From an uncultured Chromatiales bacterium (GTDB lineage: Bacteria; Pseudomonadota; Gammaproteobacteria; Steroidobacterales; GCA-2729495): a stretch of DNA of 8,526 nucleotides. A program made the translations under genes and the position numbers. Shown here piece by piece: positions 1-7,005 of this stretch. How positions within the stretch are numbered: the stretch's first letter is position 1; each line of letters begins with the position of its first letter. Under the pieces are notes generated by a model, which was given only the letters and a program-made list of their open reading frames with translations, was not told the DNA's origin and ran no database searches. The stretch lies in contig CAJXQV010000042.1 in the NCBI GenBank assembly GCA_913058165.1, forward strand, positions 1-8,526. Reading direction: 5' to 3'.

Positions 1-31
1 GTCGGCAGCGTCAGATGTGTATAAGAGACAG
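1..31 (+). other. Nextera Read-1 adapter remnant (sequencing artefact)
   Basis: These bases match the Nextera tagmentation Read-1 adapter without its first two bases. They end in the 19-bp Tn5 mosaic end AGATGTGTATAAGAGACAG at 13-31. This is library-construction sequence, not genome. A GTG inside it at 17 opens the nuoF frame and would give a false N-terminus reading MYKRQ. The same 31 bases occur in reverse complement at 8484-8514, so the contig appears to have inverted terminal repeats that are not biological. Confidence 0.98.
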
Positions 32-325
32 AGGTTTTATTACGCCGAATCCTGCGGTCAGTGCACGCCCTGTCGTGAAGGCACCGGTTGGCTATACCGA
101 ATGCTGTGCCGGATTGTTGACGGTGAGGGCAAGCCCGGAGATATGGAAATGTTGATGAACGTCGCTAACAATATCGAGGGGCATACCATTTGTGCGCTCG
201 GCGATGCTGCGGCCTGGCCGGTGCAGAGCTTCCTGAAGCACTTCGGTCATGAGTTTGAGTACATGATTGCCAATGGCGGCAAGTCCATTGTCGATGCGAT
301 AGACACCCCGGAGGTTGCCGCCTGA
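32..325 (+). CDS. nuoF: NADH-quinone oxidoreductase subunit F, C-terminal fragment
   Basis: NuoF is the peripheral-arm subunit that binds NADH and FMN and passes electrons to its 4Fe-4S cluster N3. Only the last 97 residues are present; the NADH- and FMN-binding domains, roughly three quarters of the usual 420-430 residue protein, lie beyond the left end. The fragment shows ESCGQCTPCREGTGW (cysteines at fragment residues 8, 11 and 14) and TICALGDAAAWPV (cysteine at residue 54), which are the four N3 ligands. The left boundary is the adapter junction, not a start codon. The TGA at 323-325 shares one base with the nuoG ATG, so the two genes are probably translationally coupled. Family assignment is secure from the motif and from nuoG following directly. 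Confidence 0.97.
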   Translation, partial: RFYYAESCGQCTPCREGTGWLYRMLCRIVDGEGKPGDMEMLMNVANNIEGHTICALGDAAAWPVQSFLKHFGHEFEYMIANGGKSIVDAIDTPEVAA

Positions 326-2499
326 TGTCCGGTAAGCGAATTAACCTGGAAGTAAACGGCGTCACTCTCGAAGCCAATCCCGGTCAGATGCTTATTGAGG
401 TCACCGACAAAGCGGATATTTATATTCCGCGGTTCTGTTATCACGAAAAACTCTCCATTGCCGCCAACTGCCGTATGTGTTTGGTTGAAGTGGAGGGCGC
501 AAATAAGCCTGTGCCCGCCTGCTCCACTCCGGTGGCTCCCGATATGAAAGTTCACACGCGTTCGGCTTACGCCATTGCGGCACAGAAAGCGACGATGGAG
601 TTTCTACTCATTAACCATCCGCTTGATTGCCCGATTTGCGATCAGGGCGGTGAGTGTGAGTTGCAGGATCTTGCGATGGGCTATGGGCGCGATGTATCGC
701 GTTTTGCCGAAGGTAAGCGCAGCGTTAAAGATGAAAATCTAGGGCCGCTAGTTTCTACTGATATGACCCGCTGCATCCATTGCACGCGATGTGTTCGCTT
801 TGGCGAGGAGATTGCCGGAATTCAGGAATTGGGTACGATGGGCCGCGGCGAACATATGCGGATCAGTACCTATGTGGCAAAGACTGTAGATCATGAGCTT
901 TCTGGCAATATTATTGATCTTTGTCCTGTCGGCGCACTGAATAACAAGCCCTACAGGTTTGCGGCGCGAGCCTGGGAGATGGAACAACGGGCATCTATTG
1001 CGCCGCACGATTGCGTGGGCTCGAATATTTATGCGCATGTGTTACGCGGTATGGTGAAACGCGTGGTGCCGCGGCCAAATGAAGCAGTGAACGAAACCTG
1101 GCTGTCTGATCGCGACCGATTTTCCTATGAAGGTATTTATAGTAAAGATCGTTTGAAGGTGCCGATGGTTAAGGAGAACGGTGTCTGGCAGGAGCGCAGC
1201 TGGGAGGATGCACTGGAACATGTTGCGCTCAAACTAAGGCAATCGGGAGCCGATATCGGTGCCCTGGTCTCGCCGTCGAGTACCTGCGAAGAAGCATGGT
1301 TAATTAATCGTTTGTTTGAGCATGCGGGTTCGGCACATCTTGACTCCCGTTTGCGGCGCACTGACTTTCATGATCAGAATAATGATCCTGTGTACCCATC
1401 GCTGGGTGTGCCCATTGCCGAGCTAGAGCAACAGCAGGGCGTATTGCTGATCGGGTCTGACTTGCGTTGTGAGGCACCGATACTCGCGCACCGCTTGCGC
1501 AAGGCGGCGCTAAAAGGCTGCAAGGTTGCCGTGGTCAATGCTATTGACTACCCGTATCTGTTTCCTGTCGCCGATACCCACATTGTTGAGGCGGATGACT
1601 GGTGTGCAACGCTCGCCGGACTGGTGGTTGCTGCGGGCGGTGAATTGCCGCCAGCAGTTGCAGCGAAGTTTGAGCTGGACCCATCCGGTTCAGTCGATTA
1701 TCTGAAGAATGCGCCTTCATTGATTCTTTTGGGGCAAATGGCTCAGCGACATCCGGCATTCGGCATGTTGCGTTATTTGTCTGTGGTGCTGGCGAAACTC
1801 ACCGGTGCCACTCTCGGCTATGTCACAGATGGTGCAAACACCGCCGGTGTTAGCCTCGCAGGTGTTTTGCCACATCGCTCTGTCGGCGGTCAGCCACGGT
1901 CTGAAGTGGGCGATACGGTCCTGTCGATGCGTCCGAAAACCTTGCTATTGTTTAACGTTGAATCGGTAACAGACCTGTCCGATCAGATAGACCGTAATGC
2001 CATGCGTCATGCGGCAGAAACTGTCGTTGCATTCACCCCGTATGCACCCGATACGTTGCTTGATGATGCGGATGTTCTGTTGCCTATCGGCACCTGGGCG
2101 GAAACTTCCGGTACCTTTGTTAATGTTGCGGGTCTTTGGCAAAGTTTCACAGGTGTAGCCAACCCGGTTGGCTTAGCACGACCGGCATGGAAGGTTTTGC
2201 GGGTACTGGCTAACCTGCTGAAGGTGCCTGATACCGATTATGAATCGTCTGCGGCTGTGTTGACCGAGATGCGCGAGCACTGCGAATCAGTTTTGATGAA
2301 TAACATGCCTGAATTTGCTCCGGCTGAGTCACCTCTGGTGGAACGGCCGGCAGAGATATCCGAGCTTGAGATTTCACTCTATCAAAGCGATAACATCGTG
2401 CGCCGCGCTACAGCGTTACAAAATACGCAACAGGCGGCGAATGAGCGGCCTGCCTCTTTTGTCTCTTCGCCGACCGAGGAGGTGCTGAGCGGTGGCTAA
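325..2499 (+). CDS. nuoG: NADH-quinone oxidoreductase subunit G (iron-sulfur subunit)
   Basis: NuoG is the largest peripheral subunit (724 aa here) and relays electrons from NuoF towards NuoI. The N-terminal ferredoxin-like domain has 2Fe-2S (N1b) ligands C38, C49, C52 and C66. Next comes the His/Cys cluster N5 with H98, C102, C105 and C111 ([14 protein letters not shown]), then cluster N4 with C150, C153, C156 and C200 ([17 protein letters not shown]). From about residue 220 it is a molybdopterin-oxidoreductase-like domain, normally without cofactor in complex I. The extra N7 ligands of the E. coli protein are missing: that region reads APHDCVGSN, with one cysteine (C230) out of register, and S261 replaces the distal cysteine. 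At 724 aa it is shorter than E. coli NuoG (about 910). The ATG overlaps the nuoF stop by one base, with GGAGG at 310-314 as ribosome binding site. The end overlaps nuoH by 8 bases. Confidence 0.98.
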   Translation: MSGKRINLEVNGVTLEANPGQMLIEVTDKADIYIPRFCYHEKLSIAANCRMCLVEVEGANKPVPACSTPVAPDMKVHTRSAYAIAAQKATMEFLLINHPLDCPICDQGGECELQDLAMGYGRDVSRFAEGKRSVKDENLGPLVSTDMTRCIHCTRCVRFGEEIAGIQELGTMGRGEHMRISTYVAKTVDHELSGNIIDLCPVGALNNKPYRFAARAWEMEQRASIAPHDCVGSNIYAHVLRGMVKRVVPRPNEAVNETWLSDRDRFSYEGIYSKDRLKVPMVKENGVWQERSWEDALEHVALKLRQSGADIGALVSPSSTCEEAWLINRLFEHAGSAHLDSRLRRTDFHDQNNDPVYPSLGVPIAELEQQQGVLLIGSDLRCEAPILAHRLRKAALKGCKVAVVNAIDYPYLFPVADTHIVEADDWCATLAGLVVAAGGELPPAVAAKFELDPSGSVDYLKNAPSLILLGQMAQRHPAFGMLRYLSVVLAKLTGATLGYVTDGANTAGVSLAGVLPHRSVGGQPRSEVGDTVLSMRPKTLLLFNVESVTDLSDQIDRNAMRHAAETVVAFTPYAPDTLLDDADVLLPIGTWAETSGTFVNVAGLWQSFTGVANPVGLARPAWKVLRVLANLLKVPDTDYESSAAVLTEMREHCESVLMNNMPEFAPAESPLVERPAEISELEISLYQSDNIVRRATALQNTQQAANERPASFVSSPTEEVLSGG
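2476..2482 (+). promoter_or_regulatory. Shine-Dalgarno for nuoH, fixing its GTG start
   Basis: GAGGAGG lies nine bases before the GTG at 2492 and inside the 3' end of nuoG. It is the strongest ribosome binding site in the window and supports the GTG codon as the real nuoH start. Confidence 0.85.
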
Positions 2500-3568
2500 T
2501 CAGCTGCAAGAGTTGCTGGGGCGGTTTTTGCCAGAGCCCTTCGATTGGCTTGCGCTTACGGTGCTGCAGATTTTGCTGCTTACTGTGTGCGTCATTCTTT
2601 GCGTGGCATATCTCACGTTGGCCGAGCGCAAAGTTATTGGCTACATGCAATCTCGTATTGGCCCTAACCGGGTGGGGCCGGGCGGTTTATTGCAGCCCTT
2701 TGCTGATGTCATCAAGCTGATGTTGAAAGAAGTGATCGTGCCAAATCGGTCAAATAACTTTCTATTTGTAATTGCCCCGTTACTTGCCATTGTTCCGGCA
2801 CTCGCGACCTGGGCAGTGATACCGCTGTTTCCCGGGTTTGTTATTGCCGACATAAACGCGGGCTTGCTTTACGTCTTGGCGCTTACCTCGTTGGGCGTCT
2901 ACGGAGTTCTTCTTGCCGGTTGGGCAACCAATTCAAAATACGCGTTGCTGGGCGCGATGCGTTCTGCGGCGCAGATTGTGGCCTATGAAATTGCGATGGG
3001 CTTTGCGCTGGTGGGTGTGTTGATGGCGTCTGGCAGTTTGAATCTCGGTGATATTATTGAAGCGCAGTCGGGAGGCGTGAGTAACTGGTTTGCTATCTGG
3101 CTATTCCCTCTATTCATTGTCTATTTTATTTCCGGTGTGGCCGAGACTAACCGTGCACCGTTTGATGTGGCCGAAGGTGAATCAGAGATTGTAGCTGGCT
3201 TTCATGTGGAGTATTCCGGAATAGCCTTCGCCATATTCTTTCTGGCTGAGTACGCAAATATTATTCTTATTGCTGCACTTACTTCAGTGATGTTTTGTGG
3301 CGGTTGGGAATCACCCTTTGCGGGTTGGGCGTTTTTACAGGGTACCGTGTTAGCCGGAATAGCGGCTCCTGGGTTGGCTTGGTTTGCCCTGAAGATTGCG
3401 TTTTTTCTGTTTTGCTTTCTCTGGTTTCGCGCCACCTTTCCGCGTTATCGCTATGACCAGATTATGCGTTTGGGTTGGAAGATATTTATTCCAGTGACTA
3501 TCGTCTGGATTGTTGTGGAGTGTGGCATGTTGCTGTTGAAAATTGGCCCCTGGAGTGTGGTCTCATGA
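2492..3568 (+). CDS. nuoH: NADH-quinone oxidoreductase subunit H (membrane anchor, quinone site)
   Basis: NuoH is the membrane subunit joining the peripheral and membrane arms and forming part of the quinone chamber and its proton path. The 358-residue protein is hydrophobic throughout. It has the family signatures [20 protein letters not shown] (residues 44-63) followed by [17 protein letters not shown] (64-80), and [20 protein letters not shown] (218-237) with the conserved acidic loop. Near the end is [19 protein letters not shown], also typical. Length is normal for the family (E. coli 325, others up to about 360). Translation starts at GTG, supported by GAGGAGG nine bases upstream; the start lies 8 bases inside nuoG. 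The TGA overlaps the nuoI ATG in an ATGA arrangement, consistent with coupled translation. Confidence 0.98.
   Translation: MANQLQELLGRFLPEPFDWLALTVLQILLLTVCVILCVAYLTLAERKVIGYMQSRIGPNRVGPGGLLQPFADVIKLMLKEVIVPNRSNNFLFVIAPLLAIVPALATWAVIPLFPGFVIADINAGLLYVLALTSLGVYGVLLAGWATNSKYALLGAMRSAAQIVAYEIAMGFALVGVLMASGSLNLGDIIEAQSGGVSNWFAIWLFPLFIVYFISGVAETNRAPFDVAEGESEIVAGFHVEYSGIAFAIFFLAEYANIILIAALTSVMFCGGWESPFAGWAFLQGTVLAGIAAPGLAWFALKIAFFLFCFLWFRATFPRYRYDQIMRLGWKIFIPVTIVWIVVECGMLLLKIGPWSVVS
3552..3555 (+). promoter_or_regulatory. Shine-Dalgarno for nuoI, supporting the 3565 start
   Basis: GGAG nine bases before the ATG at 3565. This favours the 162-residue form over an upstream TTG at 3475 that would read 30 codons into nuoH. 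Confidence 0.6.
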
Positions 3569-4053
3569 GAAGGCTGATTCAGCTACTAAAGACATTCACC
3601 CTGTGGGAACTGCTCAAAGGGTTGCAGCTCACTTTGCGGGCGTTCTTTATGCGCAAAGTAACCGTGCAGTATCCCGAGGAGAAAACCCCGCAAAGTTCTC
3701 GTTTTCGGGGCTTGCATGCGTTGCGTCGTTACCCGAACGGTGAAGAGCGCTGCATTGCCTGCAAACTTTGCGAGGCCGTTTGTCCGGCGCTGGCTATCAC
3801 TATTGAGTCGGAAGCTCATGATGACGGTACTCGCCGCACCACCCGCTATGACATCGACCTCTTTAAGTGTGTGTACTGCGGTTTCTGTGAAGAGGCCTGT
3901 CCGGTCGACGCAATTGTTGAAACGCGAATATTCGAATACCACATGGAAGAACGTGGCGAGAACATCATGACAAAAGAGAAGCTTTTGGCAGTGGGTGATA
4001 AGCATGAGGCTACAATTGCTGCCGATAGGGCTGAGGATGCAAAGTACCGATGA
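3565..4053 (+). CDS. nuoI: NADH-quinone oxidoreductase subunit I (2x 4Fe-4S ferredoxin)
   Basis: NuoI carries clusters N6a and N6b, which pass electrons from NuoG towards N2 and the quinone site. The 162 residues include two ferredoxin motifs, [12 protein letters not shown] (C63, C66, C69, C73) and [12 protein letters not shown] (C102, C105, C108, C112), so all eight ligands are present. The basic, amphipathic N-terminus (about residues 1-35) fits the part that lies along NuoH. The C-terminus [18 protein letters not shown] is typical of the proteobacterial family. I chose the ATG at 3565 because it gives the usual family length, overlaps the nuoH stop by four bases and has GGAG upstream. The open frame runs back to a TTG at 3475 inside nuoH, but that extension is not family-like. 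A 41-bp gap follows before nuoJ. Confidence 0.97.
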   Translation: MRRLIQLLKTFTLWELLKGLQLTLRAFFMRKVTVQYPEEKTPQSSRFRGLHALRRYPNGEERCIACKLCEAVCPALAITIESEAHDDGTRRTTRYDIDLFKCVYCGFCEEACPVDAIVETRIFEYHMEERGENIMTKEKLLAVGDKHEATIAADRAEDAKYR

Positions 4054-4077
4054 TGTTATTGACTGATATTTCCGGCA

Positions 4078-4083
4078 GAGGAG
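4078..4083 (+). promoter_or_regulatory. Shine-Dalgarno for nuoJ
   Basis: GAGGAG lies 11 bases before the nuoJ ATG at 4095, in the 41-bp gap after nuoI. It provides independent initiation where the chain of overlapping stop/start codons is broken. I see no promoter-like or terminator-like element in the rest of the gap. Confidence 0.7.
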
Positions 4084-4094
4084 CGATTTGGTAA

Positions 4095-4697
4095 ATGGCT
4101 GAACAAATCGTTTTTTATGCTTTCTCCGGTCTATTGATTATTGCAGCGCTCGGCGTTGTGGTTTCACGAAACCCGATTTACGCAGTGATGTCACTGGTGA
4201 CTTGTTTTGTCACCAGTGCTGCGATCTGGTTATTGCTGGAAGCAGAGTTCCTCGCAATGATATTGGTGCTGGTGTATGTCGGTGCGGTTATGGTGTTGTT
4301 TGTATTTGTGGTGATGATGCAGGACATTGAATCGGCAACCTTGAGCGCGCGGTTTGCAGCAAATGTTTGGCCCGGCCTCATCGTAGGTGCAATAAGCTTG
4401 GCGGAATTGCTGGCGGTGATTTGGGTGCGTCGGGAAGGGTTACCGATAGCAGCGGTGCCTAAACCGCATCCGGCGGATTACAGCAATACCCTAGAGTTGG
4501 GCCAAATCCTCTATACCCAATACGTCTACGCTTTTGAATTGGCGGCTTTCTTGCTGCTACTGGCAATTGTTGCTGCCATTGTTCTCACAATGCGCGACAG
4601 ACCGGGTTTAAAGAAACAGAATATTTCTCAGCAGGTTGGTGTGCGTAAGGAAGACCGGGTGAGGTTGGTAAAAATGGAGCCGGAGTCTGACGCATGA
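4095..4697 (+). CDS. nuoJ: NADH-quinone oxidoreductase subunit J (membrane subunit)
   Basis: NuoJ (200 aa) is a small membrane subunit, the bacterial counterpart of mitochondrial ND6, sitting between NuoH and the antiporter-like subunits. Residues 1-115 hold several hydrophobic helices, including [10 protein letters not shown] (26-35) and [20 protein letters not shown] (49-68), followed by FVFVVMM. This is the conserved NuoJ helix with its Tyr-Val-Gly break, a flexible segment in known structures. Another helix lies at about 145-166. The charged tail (about 167-200) is cytoplasmic-like and variable in the family. The helix has the EAEFLAMIL form seen in mitochondrial-like enzymes rather than the E. 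coli sequence. It starts at ATG 4095 behind GAGGAG, and its stop overlaps the nuoK ATG by four bases. Two hairpin-forming inverted repeats lie in its first third. Confidence 0.96.
   Translation: MAEQIVFYAFSGLLIIAALGVVVSRNPIYAVMSLVTCFVTSAAIWLLLEAEFLAMILVLVYVGAVMVLFVFVVMMQDIESATLSARFAANVWPGLIVGAISLAELLAVIWVRREGLPIAAVPKPHPADYSNTLELGQILYTQYVYAFELAAFLLLLAIVAAIVLTMRDRPGLKKQNISQQVGVRKEDRVRLVKMEPESDA
4160..4173 (+). repeat. Short inverted repeat inside nuoJ
   Basis: GGTTTC and GAAACC are separated by two bases (AC), giving a perfect 6-bp pairing 18 bases upstream of the stronger hairpin at 4192-4218. A two-base loop is sterically tight, so in RNA only about five pairs would form. Alone this is within chance expectation; it is noted because of its neighbour. 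Confidence 0.4.
4192..4218 (+). repeat. Perfect 10-bp stem-loop inside nuoJ coding sequence
   Basis: Arms CACTGGTGAC (4192-4201) and GTCACCAGTG (4209-4218) are exact reverse complements separated by seven bases, TTGTTTT. It lies about 100 bases downstream of the nuoJ start, over codons for Leu-Val-Thr-Cys-Phe-Val-Thr-Ser. No T-run follows, so it is not an intrinsic terminator. Whether it has a role in mRNA stability or translation is unknown. Confidence 0.75.
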
Positions 4698-4999
4698 TTA
4701 CCTTGTCGCACTACCTCACATTATCCGCCGCATTGTTTGCTATTAGCATTGTGGGCATCTTCATCAACCGTAAGAATATGATCCTGCTGCTCATGTGTAT
4801 TGAGTTAATGCTGCTAGCGGTGAACTTTAACTTTATCGCCTTCTCCCGTTATCTTGACGATACTGCCGGACAGGTATTTGTGTTTTTCATTCTCACTGTT
4901 GCTGCTGCAGAAACTGCAATTGGACTGGCAATTTTAGTGGTCTTGTTCAGAACGAGGCACAGTATTAGTGTCACTAAAATGAGTTCGATGAAGGGATGA
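4694..4999 (+). CDS. nuoK: NADH-quinone oxidoreductase subunit K (membrane subunit)
   Basis: NuoK (101 aa) is the three-helix, MrpC-like membrane subunit, counterpart of ND4L, that contributes to the proton path between NuoJ and NuoN. Helices are visible at about residues 4-24, 28-50 and 60-86. The two buried glutamates known to matter in the family are present: E37 in [11 protein letters not shown] and E73 in [11 protein letters not shown], matching E. coli E36 and E72. Length equals the usual 100-102 residues. The ATG overlaps the nuoJ stop by four bases (ATGA), with GGAG at 4682-4685 eight bases upstream. Its own stop overlaps the nuoL start in the same way. Confidence 0.98.
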   Translation: MITLSHYLTLSAALFAISIVGIFINRKNMILLLMCIELMLLAVNFNFIAFSRYLDDTAGQVFVFFILTVAAAETAIGLAILVVLFRTRHSISVTKMSSMKG

Positions 5000-6948
5000 A
5001 TATTTACCTCACGGTCGTTCTTGCACCATTGGCTGCAGCCCTTTTGGCGGGTTTGTTTGGCAAGCTAATCGGTCGTGCTGGCGCGCACACTGTAGCTATC
5101 GCTGGCGTGGGGCTGGCCTTTGCCTTGTCGGTATACACACTAATACAGCAACTCGCGGGTGCTGCAGTATTTAATGAGACTGTGTACACCTGGATGGTGC
5201 TTGATGGTTTGACTATGGAAGTCGGCTTTCTGGTCGATCGCCTGACCGCATTAATGATGGTGGTAGTAACCTTTGTGTCATTGATGGTGCATATTTACAC
5301 CATTGGCTACATGTGCGATGACCCCGGCTACCAACGCTTTTTCAGTTATATATCGCTATTTACTTTTGCCATGCTAATGCTGGTGATGGCGAATAACTTT
5401 ATGCAGTTGTTTTTTGGTTGGGAAGCCGTCGGGGTGGTGTCTTACCTGTTGATTGGTTTTTGGTACACCAAGCCCACTGCGATATTTGCCAATATGAAGG
5501 CTTTTTTGGTTAATCGGGTTGGCGATTTCGGGTTTATTTTGGGCATTGCTACAGTGTTGTATTTCACTGGAAGTCTGGATTACGCCACGGTATTTCTTCA
5601 GGGCGAGGAGATGGCCGGGAAGACTATGGAGCTGTTCCCCGGCCAGGTGTGGTCGGCTGTCAGCGTAGCCTGTATTTTGTTGTTTATAGGGGCAATGGGT
5701 AAGTCGGCCCAAATGCCACTGCATGTTTGGCTGCCTGATTCTATGGAAGGCCCGACACCGATTTCTGCTTTGATTCATGCGGCAACTATGGTTACTGCCG
5801 GTGTGTTTATGGTGGCGCGTATGTCACCGTTGTTCGAGTACTCGGACACGGCGTTGAGCTTCATATTGATTGTCGGTGGAACCACAGCGTTGTTTACCGG
5901 TATTCTCGGCGTCATACAGACTGACATCAAGCGGGTGGTGGCTTACTCCACACTGTCGCAGTTGGGGTACATGATGGTGGGTTGTGGCGCTTCGGCCTAC
6001 GCGGCCGGCATATTTCATTTAATGACCCATGCGTGTTTCAAAGCCTTGCTGTTTCTTGCTGCAGGCTCAGCGATTATCGCCATGCATCACGATCAGGATA
6101 TGCGGAACATGGGTGGCTTGAAGAAGTACCTGCCAATAACTTACTGGACTTGTTTGTGCGGTTCGTTGGCGTTGATTGCTTTTCCGGGCACCTCCGGGTT
6201 CTTCTCTAAAGACGCATTGATCGAAGCAGTGCATGCGGCAGAAATTGCCGGTTCTAGCTACGCGTATTGGTGTGTGCTGATTAGTGTGTTTGTCACGGCG
6301 CTTTATACCTTCCGTATGGTCTTTATGGTGTATCACGGCCGTGAGCGGATGGACGAAAAAACCCGCAGTAACCTGCGTGAGTCACCATGGGTTATTACAT
6401 TGCCGCTTATACTCTTGGCGATACCTTCTTTGCTTCTCGGTTGGGTCGCTTTCGACCCTTTGTTGTTAGATGACTATTTTGGTCCCGCCATTTTTGTATT
6501 GCCGCAGCACGATGTGCTGGCCGGTTTTGCTGCGGAGTATAGTGGCCCGTTGCAATTCTTCATTCACGGTTTGCAATCGCCTCCGGCGTGGTTGGCTGTG
6601 GCCGGCGTTGTAACTGCTTGGTATATCGTTTTGGTGCGACCCGATATGGCGGAAGCCGCTGCGAATCTGTGGCCAAGATTCACTAAGTTCCTGCTGAATA
6701 AATACGGCTTCGATGACTTTAACCAGAAGGTTTTTGCTGCTGGCAGCAGGGGGCTTGGTCAGTTTCTGTGGAGATACGGCGACGTAATGATTATCGACGA
6801 CGGTCTTGTGAATGGAAGCGCCCGGGCAGTCAGTGGTTTGTCAGAGCGCTTACGGCGTATTCAGTCGGGCTACCTCTATCACTACGTATTTGTCATGGTT
6901 ATCGGCATGACCGCGTTGGTTGGCTGGTTGTATTGGGGTTTTGATTAA
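4996..6948 (+). CDS. nuoL: NADH-quinone oxidoreductase subunit L (antiporter-like proton channel)
   Basis: NuoL (650 aa) is the distal, largest antiporter-like subunit of the membrane arm and is thought to move one proton per cycle. Key residues are all present: E143 in [18 protein letters not shown]236 in [18 protein letters not shown]261 in [17 protein letters not shown]350 in [10 protein letters not shown] and K406 in [11 protein letters not shown]. These match the E144, K229, H254, K342 and K399 set discussed for E. coli. The C-terminal part (about 540-650) provides the long lateral helix and last membrane helix; [12 protein letters not shown] and [20 protein letters not shown] are typical of that segment. 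It is longer than E. coli NuoL (613) but normal for mitochondrial-like bacterial enzymes. ATG 4996 overlaps the nuoK stop by four bases; AAGGG directly abuts the start and is too close to be a normal ribosome binding site, so initiation probably depends on coupling. Confidence 0.98.
   Translation: MNIYLTVVLAPLAAALLAGLFGKLIGRAGAHTVAIAGVGLAFALSVYTLIQQLAGAAVFNETVYTWMVLDGLTMEVGFLVDRLTALMMVVVTFVSLMVHIYTIGYMCDDPGYQRFFSYISLFTFAMLMLVMANNFMQLFFGWEAVGVVSYLLIGFWYTKPTAIFANMKAFLVNRVGDFGFILGIATVLYFTGSLDYATVFLQGEEMAGKTMELFPGQVWSAVSVACILLFIGAMGKSAQMPLHVWLPDSMEGPTPISALIHAATMVTAGVFMVARMSPLFEYSDTALSFILIVGGTTALFTGILGVIQTDIKRVVAYSTLSQLGYMMVGCGASAYAAGIFHLMTHACFKALLFLAAGSAIIAMHHDQDMRNMGGLKKYLPITYWTCLCGSLALIAFPGTSGFFSKDALIEAVHAAEIAGSSYAYWCVLISVFVTALYTFRMVFMVYHGRERMDEKTRSNLRESPWVITLPLILLAIPSLLLGWVAFDPLLLDDYFGPAIFVLPQHDVLAGFAAEYSGPLQFFIHGLQSPPAWLAVAGVVTAWYIVLVRPDMAEAAANLWPRFTKFLLNKYGFDDFNQKVFAAGSRGLGQFLWRYGDVMIIDDGLVNGSARAVSGLSERLRRIQSGYLYHYVFVMVIGMTALVGWLYWGFD
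5612..5645 (+). repeat. GC-rich 8-bp inverted repeat inside nuoL
   Basis: TGGCCGGG (5612-5619) pairs perfectly with CCCGGCCA (5638-5645) across an 18-base loop. With one bulged C the stem extends by two A-T pairs. It lies in the coding sequence of the loop around residues 206-217, a variable part of NuoL. A role is not evident and it may be chance. Confidence 0.5.
6443..6468 (+). other. Terminator-like hairpin inside nuoL, probably fortuitous
   Basis: GGGTCG (6443-6448) and CGACCC (6453-6458) form a perfect 6-bp stem with the four-base loop CTTT, followed by TTTGTTGTTA. This resembles a weak intrinsic terminator, but the T-run is interrupted, the stem is short, and it sits in the middle of nuoL with nuoM continuing downstream, so I do not call it a functional terminator. 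Confidence 0.35.
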
Positions 6949-6951
6949 AAA

Positions 6952-7005
6952 ATGATACTGGTTCAAAAAATCTTCGGGATTATGGGGCGTCGTGGGCTTA
7001 CTTAG
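6952..7005 (+). other. 17-codon ORF spanning the nuoL-nuoM junction, possibly non-coding
   Basis: An ATG three bases after the nuoL stop opens a short frame encoding MILVQKIFGIMGRRGLT and ending at TAG 7003-7005, 11 bases past the proposed nuoM GTG (6992) and in a different frame. I do not recognise the peptide. It contains a run of six A at 6965-6970. It could be meaningless, a leader that carries ribosomes across the 43-bp gap to nuoM, or a trace of a shifted original nuoM start. The sequence alone does not decide. Confidence 0.25.

Noticed and set aside
2157..2173. 17-bp palindrome AGCCAACCCGGTTGGCT in nuoG, a possible operator
   Set aside because: The arms are perfect with a one-base centre, but it is a single copy deep in coding sequence, over codons Ala-Asn-Pro-Val-Gly, with no nearby promoter; likely chance.
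2408..2650. Minus-strand ORF of 80 codons over the nuoG-nuoH junction
   Set aside because: It crosses two real genes and the nuoH ribosome site, and shows no domain.
3475..3564. N-terminal extension of NuoI from a TTG inside nuoH
   Set aside because: The extra 30 codons are nuoH sequence in another frame, do not look like NuoI, and the ATG at 3565 has family length, stop/start overlap and a Shine-Dalgarno.
3586..4005. Antisense ORF of 139 codons over nuoI
   Set aside because: It is a shadow of nuoI: no recognisable domain, and the plus strand has all eight cluster cysteines in frame.
5374..5778. Antisense ORF of 134 codons over nuoL
   Set aside because: The composition is rich in His, Gln, Arg and Pro, as expected from the reverse of a hydrophobic membrane gene; no motif and no promoter or ribosome site seen.
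6333..6344. 12-bp palindrome TCACGGCCGTGA in nuoL
   Set aside because: About two perfect 12-bp palindromes are expected by chance in a sequence this long.
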